A stretch of DNA of 64,000 nt from an uncultured Porphyromonadaceae bacterium (GCA_947177405.1 CAMWUJ010000005.1:1-64000); one strand, 5' to 3'. Numbered from the stretch's first letter, positions 1 through 10,369 are shown. Notes: generated by a model not told the origin, from the sequence alone. Made by a program: numbers and translations.

Positions 1-73
1 ATATCCCTCTAAATTCCTCCCTTGGAAACTGAACGGATATGCTCCGGAATACGTACTCCGAGGAAAGCAATAA
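1..73 (+). CDS. 3' end of an unidentified plus-strand gene (partial)
   Basis: An open frame enters from the left edge (frame 2) and stops at TAA 71-73. The visible C-terminus ends in GYAPEYVLRGKQ. Only 23 residues can be read, so no family can be named. The reading is supported mainly by context: a strong hairpin terminator lies about 110 bases downstream and would serve this gene and the convergent minus-strand operon. It could also be a chance open frame. Confidence 0.35.
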   Translation, partial: YPSKFLPWKLNGYAPEYVLRGKQ

Positions 74-182
74 TGCAGAAAGCGCGGATAATGCCACCCT
101 AAAATGAATGACTATCGATATTATAATACTTAAAGCCACATATACCGGTTCAAGCATCAATCCATACTCTCCAATCGATAAA

Positions 183-213
183 GGGGGCACGTCATCACGA
201 CGTGCCCCCTTTT
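183..213. terminator. Intrinsic terminator, probably bidirectional
   Basis: A perfect 11-bp stem (gggggcacgtc / gacgtgccccc) with a 5-base loop is followed by TTTT on the plus strand and TTT on the minus strand. It lies between the plus-strand fragment at 1-73 and the end of the minus-strand cobalamin operon at 243, so it fits a shared terminator for convergent transcripts. Confidence 0.85.
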
Positions 214-242
214 CAATATACAAGTATAAAACCTCTAAGGTA

Positions 243-3200
243 TCATAAGTTCTTCTTTTCTACTTTTCCGTTTTTTATGCGAATATATATCCCCTTCTCC
301 GGATTGGCGACTTTAAGTCCGTTGAGGTCATAATAGATGTCGGAAGAATCAGGAGATGTTCCTATCTCTTCAATGCCGGTCTCAATGCCTGACCCTTTGA
401 CGGGGATTGCTACTACGGCTGATTCATATTCACCGGAGGGGTGTGATGCATGAAGCTTGATCTCTATCATCGTGTCTTTTGCAGGACGATCGATAGTTGC
501 CACTGCCTTCCCTTCAGAGTTGAATTCCACCGGTGACTTCTTAAATTCAGTCTCCTCAGGCATCTCCTCTTCCGTATTCCCCTCTTCTTCAGAAGAATCC
601 TCGGCAAGAGCCAAAAGCGACGGCTGATCGGCAGCAATCTCTTCCCCATTTCTCCAATGAAGTTCAAACTCAGCTTCATTCATCAAGGCTTCTTCGTTTG
701 CTTCGCGGAATCTGACAGGAAGCTCTTCCTCAAAATCAAGGGCAAGCTCAACCGAAATTCCTGCCTTTTGGAGATCAGTTGATTCAAATTCTTCCCCTTC
801 AATAGTAATTACAGGCACTGCCTCTGAAATCGCCGACTGCTTCCAGTTGTTTGCGTTTTCGTAAGCCTCCTTCTTTCCGAGAGGAACCATCACAGGGGCA
901 AATACTCCTGTGGCTATTCTGAAAGCATTTGATCCGATTGTTATAGGATCTGCGCTGCTGCAAACATAAATCGTTATATCCGTGCATCCATTCACTACAT
1001 CGGAAGTATAGTTCATATTGCTAACCGAGGCAGGTAGTTCTAACTCGGTAAGGGCTGTGTTTCGGAAAACATAATTGCCGATTTTAGTTAATCCATCCGG
1101 CAGGGATACCTTTGCAAGAGAAGAACAGCCATCAAACGTATTCATCTCAAGGCTCGTAACTTTTGAAGGTATTATAACCTCTGTAAGCTTCTTGCAGTTA
1201 GCAAAGGTCCAGCTTGAGATTGTGGTTACGGTCTCAGGAAGAACCATTCTGCCGGCAACCGCATCTTTTTCATTTCCTGAAATCATTATCCACTCCAGTT
1301 CGTTGCAGTCGCGGACAAAATTCTGCGGTATGGAGGTTATTGCATTTCCAAGAGTGAGTTTCGTAAGTTTTTTACATTCCTGGAACATTCCGCTTTGAAG
1401 CGTGGTAACACTGTTGGGCAGAATCACCTCTTCCAGATTAGCACATCTGTAGAAAAGGTTTTGTCCTACTTTAGTCACGCCCTCCGGAACCACTGCACTC
1501 TGAATCGCGTTGCAACCCTGGAAACAGTAATTGCCGAGAGAAACTAACTTAGAGGGGAATGAGAGACCTGTTTCTTCTGAAAGAGTCTCAATCTCAGCCT
1601 CACCTTTCAATACAGAAATAGTGGTCAGCTCCGAACAATTCTGGAACAGATAATTGCCGAAAGAAGTTATATTATCGGATACAATGACATTCTTAAGGGC
1701 CTTGTTGCCGGAGAAAAGAGAGTTGGGAAGTTCTGTGATTGTCTCCGGAATGACAATGGTTTCATTAGCTACGCCGGAAAGTGCGGAAGCGCCTATTGTC
1801 TCAAGCGAGGAAGGGAGAACGACTGTAAGGGCAGAACAAGAGGAGAATGCGGATGACCCAATTGACTTTACACTTTCAGGGATTACCAGTTTCTCAAGAG
1901 ATGAGCAATTGGAGAACATATAATCGGAAATTGCCTCAAGATTTTCCGGCAACTTAACCTCGGTCAACGCAGAACAGTTCTGCATTGCGCGTTGATCGAT
2001 CTTCTCAACCTGATTTCCAAATGCAAGCGATTCCAAAGATTTGCAATAGGAGAAGCAATAGTCAGGTACGACTTTAAGAGCAGTCGGGATATTCACTGAA
2101 GTAAGTTTCTGACATTGGAAGAAAGCGTGTGATCCCAGCGTCTCAACACCATTCGGAATCTGCAAGGATTCAACACCTGCATAGCTGAAAGCATATTCCC
2201 CTATTGATTTAAGGCTTTCAGGAAGCTTCACCTCTGCAAGTTTATCACAATCTACGAAAGCCTGATTCGGAATAGATTCAATCTGAGCATTGATGATTAT
2301 TGATGTAACATTTGAAGCGCCATAGAATGCACTGTCTCTCATCTCCGCCACCTTATACTCACGACCCATATAGTTTACTGAAGCAGGAATTACGATTGCG
2401 CCTTCAAGCTTCTTGTTAGCCTCCTTTATATTGTCGCGGGTTGGCTTCCCGTCAATTTTGGGATATGTAACCGCTACATACTCGTTCTCATCTTCAATCA
2501 CGACCTTGTAAGTTACATTTTCAGTTGAGAAAAGATCTCCGTTGGCTACAGCCACATTGAAGAATTCAATTTTATTGAAATTCTTCCATCCCTCTTTTGC
2601 CTTATATTCCTTGTCAAAACCTGTCGGAATCTGTAAGGTTGCTTCCGCATAAGTAGTTTCGCTGAAAGTGGTTTCGGAAATTTCAGGAGGATAAACAGTG
2701 TTTACCTTTATGTTCTCCAATCCATTGCATCCGGCAAAAGCTTTATCCTCTATCTTTATCACCGACTCGGGAATGTCTAACGAAACAAGCTGCAGATTAT
2801 CCTCGAAGGCTGATGCTGCGATAGCTGTGATTCCCTCAGGCAATGCAATCTCTTTCAATCCGCATCCTTTATAAAGTCCTTCTGGAACAATGGTAAAGGC
2901 TACCGGAAGAAAGAGGTCTTTTATTTCCTTGCATCCCTCAAATGCGTATGATCCCAAGGAAGTAACCGTTTCCGATATATCCACTCCTTCGGCTCCTTTG
3001 ATCTCTGAAAGAGTGCTGCCCGCAAATGCATACGCACCAATCTTCTTCACGCTTGCCGGAAGAACAACAGTAGTTACGGAAGATCCCTTGAACGCCTCAG
3101 CATCAATCTCTGTTACCGTATAGGTCTTTTCTTCATCAATAAACTCCCCGGGCACAATAATCTCACCCGTATAAGCACCGGGATTCTCTATTGTTGTCAA

Positions 3201-4091
3201 CGCAGAGGGATTGACAAGTTTCACTTTCCCTGTTTGGTAATCAGTAAGGGAGAAATACAGACCGTTAACTTCAAATTCCGTTTTTGCACCTTCCGGAATT
3301 GAACTCGGAGCAGCCTTGAATTCCTTCCAATCGGAAGCCATCATATCGACTGCATAATTCCAGCCATCCCAGCTGCCATTTTCAAGCACTCGTCCTGAGG
3401 CTCCCCAGCCTGAATAGCTGAAATTAGCCTCCGCAGAATCCTTTACCCAATAGCTCCAATAACCTATGTACCATCCTGCCTGCCATAAATCATCACTATC
3501 TACTGCCTTCCAGTTGTCGTAATCATAATCGGATGATCCTCCCTTATCGGGATCATAGCCGCGCGGATGAATGAACAGACCGTCAGGAGCTTTATAATAG
3601 TCGTCATTACCACTGTCCCAAAGCTCAATTTCACCATCCGAATCGGAATCCCATCCGAATCCATCGATTGTATAGCCGCCTAATGGATCTGTCGGAGAGG
3701 AGACATTGGTGTATTGTATCAATGCGTAAAGGCGCGGATTATTAGCCACGACGGCACGAATCATATCAGCACCTGTGGCAAGCCCATCCCAACGATAGCC
3801 GAATACCACGGCATGAGTCTCACGAGGATCGTTCCATTGAATCACGAGCGCTGCCCGGTTTTCACCTTCTCCCGTCCAGCTCTGAATATCATCAAATGTA
3901 AATTCATTCTCGGGAAGGGCCGGAGCGTCCGGATTTGGATCCCATTCCCAGGCCGGAGCTATTTTCTGTCCATGCCCATTCTTTAATGTCTCGCCGTAAG
4001 GAACTCCCTGCACATTGACCGGGACTCTCTTGGCTTCTGCAGAAACGGCCGCAATAAGGGCTGCAACTGCCAAAATCATAAATTTCTTCAT
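243..4091 (-). CDS. BspA-type leucine-rich-repeat secreted protein, last gene of the cobalamin operon
   Basis: The 1282-residue product starts with a type I signal peptide (MKKFMILAVAALIAAVSAEA). Residues about 38-250 form a domain with FGYRWDG and AVDMMASDWKEF motifs that is also found in the 328-residue protein encoded four kilobases upstream. From about 265 to 1110 there are many LRR_5 repeats (LPASVKKIGAYAFAG-like units), typical of BspA surface proteins. An acidic Glu-rich stretch precedes a C-terminal tail (YYDLNGLKVANPEKGIYI) resembling T9SS sorting tails, so export to the surface is likely. Such LRR proteins usually bind host or bacterial ligands. Here the gene is last in a riboswitch-led operon, which suggests, without proof, a role linked to corrinoid capture. 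Confidence 0.85.
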   Translation of the reverse strand: MKKFMILAVAALIAAVSAEAKRVPVNVQGVPYGETLKNGHGQKIAPAWEWDPNPDAPALPENEFTFDDIQSWTGEGENRAALVIQWNDPRETHAVVFGYRWDGLATGADMIRAVVANNPRLYALIQYTNVSSPTDPLGGYTIDGFGWDSDSDGEIELWDSGNDDYYKAPDGLFIHPRGYDPDKGGSSDYDYDNWKAVDSDDLWQAGWYIGYWSYWVKDSAEANFSYSGWGASGRVLENGSWDGWNYAVDMMASDWKEFKAAPSSIPEGAKTEFEVNGLYFSLTDYQTGKVKLVNPSALTTIENPGAYTGEIIVPGEFIDEEKTYTVTEIDAEAFKGSSVTTVVLPASVKKIGAYAFAGSTLSEIKGAEGVDISETVTSLGSYAFEGCKEIKDLFLPVAFTIVPEGLYKGCGLKEIALPEGITAIAASAFEDNLQLVSLDIPESVIKIEDKAFAGCNGLENIKVNTVYPPEISETTFSETTYAEATLQIPTGFDKEYKAKEGWKNFNKIEFFNVAVANGDLFSTENVTYKVVIEDENEYVAVTYPKIDGKPTRDNIKEANKKLEGAIVIPASVNYMGREYKVAEMRDSAFYGASNVTSIIINAQIESIPNQAFVDCDKLAEVKLPESLKSIGEYAFSYAGVESLQIPNGVETLGSHAFFQCQKLTSVNIPTALKVVPDYCFSYCKSLESLAFGNQVEKIDQRAMQNCSALTEVKLPENLEAISDYMFSNCSSLEKLVIPESVKSIGSSAFSSCSALTVVLPSSLETIGASALSGVANETIVIPETITELPNSLFSGNKALKNVIVSDNITSFGNYLFQNCSELTTISVLKGEAEIETLSEETGLSFPSKLVSLGNYCFQGCNAIQSAVVPEGVTKVGQNLFYRCANLEEVILPNSVTTLQSGMFQECKKLTKLTLGNAITSIPQNFVRDCNELEWIMISGNEKDAVAGRMVLPETVTTISSWTFANCKKLTEVIIPSKVTSLEMNTFDGCSSLAKVSLPDGLTKIGNYVFRNTALTELELPASVSNMNYTSDVVNGCTDITIYVCSSADPITIGSNAFRIATGVFAPVMVPLGKKEAYENANNWKQSAISEAVPVITIEGEEFESTDLQKAGISVELALDFEEELPVRFREANEEALMNEAEFELHWRNGEEIAADQPSLLALAEDSSEEEGNTEEEMPEETEFKKSPVEFNSEGKAVATIDRPAKDTMIEIKLHASHPSGEYESAVVAIPVKGSGIETGIEEIGTSPDSSDIYYDLNGLKVANPEKGIYIRIKNGKVEKKNL

Positions 4092-4115
4092 GATAAGAAT
4101 TAATTAAATTTAGAA

Positions 4116-5810
4116 TTATAGAATAATTTTCTCTGTTTTACCTCCACATACGCGGATATAGATTCCCCTTTCAGGATGATTTACTTTCTCTCCCTGCAAG
4201 TTATAATATTGCGCCGATGTATGGTTGACTCCTGTTGTTTCCGTTATTCCGGCTGTAGAGAACAGAAGTTCCAATCTGACGGTCGCAATCTTTCCGTTGC
4301 TGTTCCCTTTGACTTCCACATATCCCTCGCTTCCTTCATTGACATTAAGAGGTTCAATCTCTAAATTACCGTTAATGATCCGGGCTGCAAATTCATCGGG
4401 GTCGCTGACCGAAAGTATGCTTTTCACTATCGCCGCCTCCATTGAATCGGCATCTGTGAAAAGTCCTGAAAGGTTTATAATCGTTGACTCCTCCGTCGAA
4501 ACCGTGATTCTTCCTGGGTCATGAGCCACCGGCATTTCAAGATCGGGAAAGACCGGGAGAGAAGGAAACCAATAATTTGAAATCATAGGATATTCCTGAA
4601 GCGTATTCCCCGAAGAGTCGGCACGTCGTAAGGTATAGTTAGGATTCTGGAAATAATGGAATAGAGAGATATAGAGCTCGTCGGTAACCGGGTGGGGCCG
4701 CATGGAACACCCATAAATATTCCATCTTGAATATTTGTCCAATCCTTCATCCTGTGCCTCCTTGTCGAGATTGATTATGACAGAAACTTCATCCTTGTCT
4801 ATGTCATATTTATATATCCTTGCATTAGAAAACCAGGAATTTGGTCCTCCATTCCAGTAAAGCACATTTTCCCGGAAGGAAGCGCAGAAGCCATCGGGAG
4901 TCCATGCATACCAGCTGTTGGAAGGAGGATATATACCCGCAGGAATCTCTATTATATCGGTCTCAAGGGTTGATGGATCCACACGCATAAGGTATGGTAG
5001 AGTTGCACCTGTTCCTTGCACATCGCGAGCCACGCTGACCCACAAAGAACCATCTTTAGCAAGCACCACAGATCCTATACCGGGCATCACCTTCTCTTTC
5101 CCATCATCAGTATCAGGGAGATAATCTTTGACAGCTTGCATTGTAACGGTTCCCGTGACTTTGTCGGTTGCAGGGTCAATCACAAGCAGACCGTATTGTT
5201 GGTGAGCGGCAAAAACACGATCATTCACCCTTACCATTGTTCCGCATTGCCCATGATATAAAGATCCTGTAGGATCCGTATTCGGACGCCCGTCAGAACC
5301 GTTAGGATTCGCCGACCCTTCAACTTGTCCTTTTACGGTATAGGAGTCTGTATCAAAAATCCATATCCCGTTGCTTGTCGAAATGTAACCCTTATGTTCA
5401 TCGACACCCAGATAACCTCTTCCATCACATTGGTTTCCCGCCGGGTCAATGATTGGTGATTGGTAAAGCATCTTCATTGTCCGGGCATCGGCAACCGTGA
5501 TTCGCCCTCCCTGAACTGATGCTCCCGGATCCTTATCCTGCTTCGCAATGAAATAGAAACGATCACCATATATCTGCCCATACTGGTTGGTGCAACCCAA
5601 CTGATTACCGTTCTCTTGGTTTGCCAACTGAAAGACGCGATAGGTCCATTCTCCTTCGCTGGAAAGCCAGTTCACGGTGGAGTTCTGATGACCGTACCAA
5701 TCTTCATTCACTATAAATACTCCATCTGTGTATTCCTCCTCTGCTCCAAAAGAAAGCATAGGAGTCAGCAAAAGCAAAAAGGAGACATATCTTTTACCTG
5801 ATGTTTTCAT
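4116..5810 (-). CDS. Secreted beta-propeller (DUF5074-like) protein with T9SS-like tail
   Basis: This 564-residue protein has a signal peptide, then a repetitive propeller-like region (about 25-410) with motifs such as GVFIVNEDWYGH and GCTNQYGQIYGDR shared with the next gene upstream. The last 30 residues (YYNLQGEKVNHPERGIYI) match the sorting-type tail of the neighbouring proteins. It overlaps the upstream gene by four bases and is 24 bases from the LRR gene, so the genes are co-transcribed. Related propeller proteins next to BtuB in Bacteroides bind cobalamin on the cell surface. A similar binding or accessory role is inferred. Confidence 0.8.
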   Translation of the reverse strand: MKTSGKRYVSFLLLLTPMLSFGAEEEYTDGVFIVNEDWYGHQNSTVNWLSSEGEWTYRVFQLANQENGNQLGCTNQYGQIYGDRFYFIAKQDKDPGASVQGGRITVADARTMKMLYQSPIIDPAGNQCDGRGYLGVDEHKGYISTSNGIWIFDTDSYTVKGQVEGSANPNGSDGRPNTDPTGSLYHGQCGTMVRVNDRVFAAHQQYGLLVIDPATDKVTGTVTMQAVKDYLPDTDDGKEKVMPGIGSVVLAKDGSLWVSVARDVQGTGATLPYLMRVDPSTLETDIIEIPAGIYPPSNSWYAWTPDGFCASFRENVLYWNGGPNSWFSNARIYKYDIDKDEVSVIINLDKEAQDEGLDKYSRWNIYGCSMRPHPVTDELYISLFHYFQNPNYTLRRADSSGNTLQEYPMISNYWFPSLPVFPDLEMPVAHDPGRITVSTEESTIINLSGLFTDADSMEAAIVKSILSVSDPDEFAARIINGNLEIEPLNVNEGSEGYVEVKGNSNGKIATVRLELLFSTAGITETTGVNHTSAQYYNLQGEKVNHPERGIYIRVCGGKTEKIIL

Positions 5811-8080
5811 AATTTCAGTTTTAATGTTTTTGATGTGCCCGGAACAACTATGATATAAATCCCCTTCGGATAATCGGGAGAGAACCGTAAATAATCTTTT
5901 AAAATATCCTTACTCCCAACTAATTGTCCGTTAGTGTTATAGATATTAAGCTGTCTGCCGCTTAATCCTTTAGCAATAACATATCCGTCGGAATAGTTTA
6001 ATTCTGCCTTTTGTGCAATATCTGTAATGCCTGTTGAGAGGTTAACCTTAACATTGATCTCACAAGTGACTGTCTTTCCGTTGGATTCCGCTTGAAGTAT
6101 CAAAGGTCTCTCCCCGGAAGCTACAGGGGTTAAAGTAAGGTTACCGTTTTCAAGAGAAATATCTATTGGTGATTCAGAAGACCTCCCGGTGCTTCTGACC
6201 TCTGATTCACCGGCTAAACGGAACATTACATGATTCTCCCCTCCGTCAAGGTCGCGGATATGGTCATAAAGATTTATCTCAACAGGTTCTGATGCCAAAT
6301 TCAGATCTTCAAGACCAAAAAATTCGGGGTCGTACCTGTCGGGGAAAACCGGCATAGCAGGAAACCAGAAATAGGGTCTCAACTGTTGGTAATCATGGAT
6401 TTCTCCTGTGGTACCGTCAATTCTGTAAACCCATTCATACCGATAATTATAGCTTGCTCCATGAGTTGTGGCAAATACTATTTCATCCGTGCGATCGTCA
6501 TAACCCATAGTGGCGTAAGGCACTTGAAAGGTATTATCATCCTTGCCTGCCCTCTTTCCTAAAGAGAAATAAGGCTCTTCCGGAAGATCCTTTCCGATCT
6601 CCCATCTGTAAATATGTCCCGGACTCGCGCCTAAAATTTCATCTTGATAACCGGATCCTACACTCGCCCAATAAAGCACGTTCTTTTTCTTTGAAGCTAT
6701 GAAGTTGGTTGATCTCCAGGCGCCCCAGCCTGTGGTGATATTTCCTGCTCCATCGGGTAAAACCAATTGGGAAAGGATTTCCGAACTGAAAGGATCCACC
6801 TCAACAAGTCTTGTGATTGTCTTTCCCTCTTCCTTTCCTGATTCAGCAAACCAGACATGACCGTCGGCACTTCTGACAACTCCCTGGACGGCATAAACCG
6901 TTTTTGCACCTTCTCCTATCGGAGTGCCCAAAACAGCTACGATTTCGTCTTTCTCACAATCGATGACCAACAGCCCGTTAGACTGACTCACTGCAAATAC
7001 CAGAGGACCGGTGCATACCATATTCCCGACCTGACCTTCATATAATCCCTTGTCATCATCGGCAACCTTTATCTCTTTTCCCAAAGTGAAAGCCGAGGCA
7101 GCCACGGAAGGATCAGAGCTATTGGCCTTTGCCAAATCTATATTGAGCACCCTTATCCCCTTATGGTGTCCTAAATATATTTTTTCAGGACTCACACCTA
7201 CACAAGCCCTGCCGTCGCCCATCATGGTAGATCCATTGGGACCCGCAGCTCCCGTGCCGGGGTTTGTGCCTATTTCATCAAAGGAGGTTATCTTCTTCAA
7301 AGTCGCTGCGTCGGCAATCACCAATCTCCCTCCGCCAAAGCGGTAGCGGTCACCGTTATCTTTTTGCTGCTTCGACATCACGTAGAGACGCCCTCCATAG
7401 ATCATGCCATACTGAGAGGTGCAACCAAAAGTTTCCCCCGGATTCTGCGCCTCATAGACTCTGTATTTTATCTCATTTGAAGAGGTGATATAGTTGATTG
7501 ATCCGTTGGCATGGCCAAACCATTCTTCGTTGAGCCAGAATGTTCCTTCCTGATAGGCATCCGCAAGAGGCTTGCGCTCCCTTGGAACCACACGCACAAT
7601 GAAAGGTTCGCTCGTGACTCCGCTTCCATCGGTCGCTTCAAACCATGCCGTGCACGACCGTGCATTTTTATATCTGTCAAGCTCCTCATAGCTTTTCCAC
7701 ATAGCTTCCCTAACTTCATTCTCCGTATAATTGGCGGGATTTCCCGTAAGAAGAGATCCAAACGGAGTGCTGACAAATTCATAGGTCTTGTCTGCTTTCT
7801 GATAGGAGGCTTTCACGATGGGTCCATCCGGATCATCGTCAAGATCAGTAACGAGCCGCAAAGACCGTATATTGGCATCTTCCGGCATCACCTCCACCTT
7901 AACAGGAAAGGCATTATACATGAATTCTACAGCCGGGTATGCTTCCAAGACTATCTCTCCTCCTTTTAAATCGGGAAGCTCAATTGAAGTGATTGGTGAA
8001 GCGCCGTATGCCGATATCTGACCCACAATTAAGGTGCAAATAAAAGGTAATGGCAGACGCTTGCTATTAGCAATCTTCAT
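5807..8080 (-). CDS. Secreted beta-propeller (DUF5074-like) protein with Ig-like N-terminus and T9SS-type tail
   Basis: The 757-residue product begins with a hydrophobic export signal. Residues about 30-180 look like an Ig or cadherin-like region, and residues about 180-590 are a propeller homologous to the downstream 564-residue protein (GTFWLNEEWFGHANGS, FGCTSQYGMIYGGR). The C-terminus (LNIYNTNGQLVGSKDI and PKGIYIIVV) is a clear T9SS type A-like sorting domain. It is therefore probably surface attached or secreted. Only five bases separate it from the 328-residue gene upstream, and its stop overlaps the next start, both signs of an operon under the cobalamin riboswitch. Confidence 0.82.
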   Translation of the reverse strand: MKIANSKRLPLPFICTLIVGQISAYGASPITSIELPDLKGGEIVLEAYPAVEFMYNAFPVKVEVMPEDANIRSLRLVTDLDDDPDGPIVKASYQKADKTYEFVSTPFGSLLTGNPANYTENEVREAMWKSYEELDRYKNARSCTAWFEATDGSGVTSEPFIVRVVPRERKPLADAYQEGTFWLNEEWFGHANGSINYITSSNEIKYRVYEAQNPGETFGCTSQYGMIYGGRLYVMSKQQKDNGDRYRFGGGRLVIADAATLKKITSFDEIGTNPGTGAAGPNGSTMMGDGRACVGVSPEKIYLGHHKGIRVLNIDLAKANSSDPSVAASAFTLGKEIKVADDDKGLYEGQVGNMVCTGPLVFAVSQSNGLLVIDCEKDEIVAVLGTPIGEGAKTVYAVQGVVRSADGHVWFAESGKEEGKTITRLVEVDPFSSEILSQLVLPDGAGNITTGWGAWRSTNFIASKKKNVLYWASVGSGYQDEILGASPGHIYRWEIGKDLPEEPYFSLGKRAGKDDNTFQVPYATMGYDDRTDEIVFATTHGASYNYRYEWVYRIDGTTGEIHDYQQLRPYFWFPAMPVFPDRYDPEFFGLEDLNLASEPVEINLYDHIRDLDGGENHVMFRLAGESEVRSTGRSSESPIDISLENGNLTLTPVASGERPLILQAESNGKTVTCEINVKVNLSTGITDIAQKAELNYSDGYVIAKGLSGRQLNIYNTNGQLVGSKDILKDYLRFSPDYPKGIYIIVVPGTSKTLKLKL

Positions 8081-8085
8081 CGGAA

Positions 8086-9072
8086 TTATTTTTTAAAGAA
8101 TTTAACTGCTTTTGTTCCGCGTTTCGCAACATATATTCCGGAGGGAAGATCATATCGCTCTCCAGCATGGTATTTGCCTACATATCGGCCTTGAATGTCA
8201 TAGATTTCAACTTCTTCCGGGGCGTGGTCTTCAATGAATATGGCCTCCGAGGATGAAGCCTCGAAATGATCATAATCCACAACCTCCGCCCATGGAATAG
8301 TGGCACCGGAAGTTCCGTCGATAAAATCGTCAGGATTCACGGGACCGTCAAGCGGCATGAATTTCCAGGCGTTGACATCGCCGTCTTTCAGTTTTACGCT
8401 CGTCATTCCCAAGCCTGAATAGCTGTATTCACTGCTATCCATCCCTTTATTCCCTAACCAGTAACTCCAATAACCTGAGTACCAGCCCGCATTCCATCTC
8501 ATTTCCGAAGAGGTCTCATCGGCCTGCCACCAGTCGTAATCATACGCCGGATAGCCAAACTCCGTATAGTTAAGGGGATGTTCTATGATATTGGTTGTCT
8601 TTGCTTTGGCAATGGCATCATTGCACATCTGCTGTGCTTCATCTCCCGGAGCGGTGTGCTGCCCCATCATAAGATTGGGAGAAAAGAAATCAAACATTAT
8701 GTAGGGATCATCGGCGGCTCCTTCAAAATCGTAGCTGATATGATCCAGAATAGAATTTCTTGCGGAGTAACCTATTCCGTCAAGCGTCGATCCATAGACA
8801 CCGGTGAGCTGCACAAGCGCACATATATCAGTGCTCTCCGCTGCTATTTTCCTTATCATCTCCTCTCCCGTAGGCTCCTCCCCTTCTTGCCACCGGAAGC
8901 CCCATACATAGGCTTTCCTCTCATAGTCGTCAAGGAATTGAACCACCAAGGCTGCTTCCCGGTCGCCCTTTCCGCTCCAATGCCTGATCTTGCTGAAATC
9001 AATCCGGAAATCAGCAAAAGCATAGATCGCAATGCACGATGAAGCTGCTAATAATGTAATTGTTTTCTTCAT
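8086..9072 (-). CDS. Secreted protein with the GYRWDG-type domain and T9SS-like tail
   Basis: A 328-residue protein with a signal peptide (ending near IAIYAFA) and one domain of about 230 residues. Its motifs (AALVVQF, WGFRWQEGEEPTGEEMI, WNAGWYSGYWSYW, YSGLGM) match the N-terminal domain of the 1282-residue LRR protein. I know this aromatic-rich domain as a recurrent, functionally vague unit in secreted bacterial proteins. The tail (YDIQGRYVGKYHAGER ... PSGIYVAKRG) is a T9SS-like sorting sequence. Co-occurrence of the same domain twice in one cobalamin-controlled operon suggests a corrinoid-related ligand, which is inference. Confidence 0.8.
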   Translation of the reverse strand: MKKTITLLAASSCIAIYAFADFRIDFSKIRHWSGKGDREAALVVQFLDDYERKAYVWGFRWQEGEEPTGEEMIRKIAAESTDICALVQLTGVYGSTLDGIGYSARNSILDHISYDFEGAADDPYIMFDFFSPNLMMGQHTAPGDEAQQMCNDAIAKAKTTNIIEHPLNYTEFGYPAYDYDWWQADETSSEMRWNAGWYSGYWSYWLGNKGMDSSEYSYSGLGMTSVKLKDGDVNAWKFMPLDGPVNPDDFIDGTSGATIPWAEVVDYDHFEASSSEAIFIEDHAPEEVEIYDIQGRYVGKYHAGERYDLPSGIYVAKRGTKAVKFFKK

Positions 9073-9114
9073 AATTTATGGATTTTATCTTATTAGATTC
9101 GCTATCGGCCATCT

Positions 9115-10368
9115 TCATTCGGTTTCGGGTTCTTCCGGTTCGGCGGGAGGAAGAGGTTTATCTCCCGGAATGGATATATGCAGGTCGCGAGCTCTCGCTA
9201 TCTCGGTCGATGTTTCCCCAAGCCATCCGCAATATTGATTCACACCTGTATAGACCCTTACAAAATCCACCCCCGGAAGATTCACCCTGTTCCCGTGCCG
9301 ATCTACGGCCCAACCAATATCAAAGGAATTCAAATCCGCATAATCGTTAGGATGATTGTCAACGTATCCCCAACCGTAGGAATAAAGCACGTAATATGTT
9401 CCCACACCGCTCAAATCCTTAGCATTGGGAGACAACAGGGTTCCTTCAAATCTTAATTCGTCACGATCCTCCCATAAAGGGTAATAATCCTGGGAATGAA
9501 AAGAATTTTTGGCAATATACCCCCGCTTCCCTTCTGAATCTTCCCAAGGGATATAAGTGGTATCCGTAAGAAATCCTGAATCGTCAGGCTCTTCCGTTTT
9601 ATCCTTTTCTGGGCGATGATATGTTATCGAGTAGTCTTGACGCGTGTCGGATGAATAATATTCGCTCCCTGCCAACTCATACCATTCGTCATCGGGCAAC
9701 CCGTTGCAATTGGTATCAAGACTCACCATAACTATCCCCGGCTCTGCCGACCCTCCTTTAGCATCAGGATCAGAGAGCTCGTAAAAGGCGTTACCCCATA
9801 TGCGGAAATCATACTCTCCGGGAATGTTCATCACGGTATGGTCAAATCCGAAGGTTACATATCCTCCATAGCCCCCCAATGAAATCATTATGTCGTTTGT
9901 GCCGGAAATGCTCTCCTCTGCTTTCTTCAATATCTCGGCATAAGTGTCACCAGGTTCATATTGAGGCATTTCATTGATGAACTGACCCGGAGCCGGATAA
10001 TATTCATAAACTCTGGAAATATAAGGGCTGTATTCCACCTCCTCGTGCACGACCTTGATAAGGAATTCATGCTCATATGGGGTTTTTGAGTCAACTATCT
10101 CAAAACGCATCCTGTATTCCCCCTCTTCACCCTCAAGGAATATATAGTCGCGTTCAGACGAAACAGCATTCCATTCCCCGTTCTCTCCGGCCATGCTCCA
10201 GCGGTATTCATTGCCTGTAAGAGCAGGGTGAAGATCGAGCTTCTGCATCCTGCCGATATAATAGAAATCATCTATCCCCAGGCTGACCATCGGAATCTCT
10301 TCCTTGCAGCCGATCAGAGACAAGGCTGACAAAGAAGTTAAGATCAATATCTTCTTATCTCGTTTCAT
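9115..10368 (-). CDS. Surface lipoprotein (PKD-like cell-surface protein), BtuH-like by position
   Basis: The start was moved to the internal ATG giving MKRDKKILILTSLSALSLIGC, because the longer ORF overlaps the upstream gene and this start yields a clean lipobox (LIGC). The cysteine is followed by KEE, resembling the acidic surface-export signal of Bacteroidetes lipoproteins. The 417-residue mature region has a short Ig/PKD-like segment (about 20-110) and then a larger domain with DTNCNGLPDDEWYELAGSEY, common in Bacteroidetes cell-surface proteins beside cobalamin transporters. BtuH proteins in Bacteroides are B12-binding surface lipoproteins in the same kind of locus. I infer an equivalent role but cannot confirm homology by eye. 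Confidence 0.75.
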   Translation of the reverse strand: MKRDKKILILTSLSALSLIGCKEEIPMVSLGIDDFYYIGRMQKLDLHPALTGNEYRWSMAGENGEWNAVSSERDYIFLEGEEGEYRMRFEIVDSKTPYEHEFLIKVVHEEVEYSPYISRVYEYYPAPGQFINEMPQYEPGDTYAEILKKAEESISGTNDIMISLGGYGGYVTFGFDHTVMNIPGEYDFRIWGNAFYELSDPDAKGGSAEPGIVMVSLDTNCNGLPDDEWYELAGSEYYSSDTRQDYSITYHRPEKDKTEEPDDSGFLTDTTYIPWEDSEGKRGYIAKNSFHSQDYYPLWEDRDELRFEGTLLSPNAKDLSGVGTYYVLYSYGWGYVDNHPNDYADLNSFDIGWAVDRHGNRVNLPGVDFVRVYTGVNQYCGWLGETSTEIARARDLHISIPGDKPLPPAEPEEPETE

Positions 10369-10369
10369 T

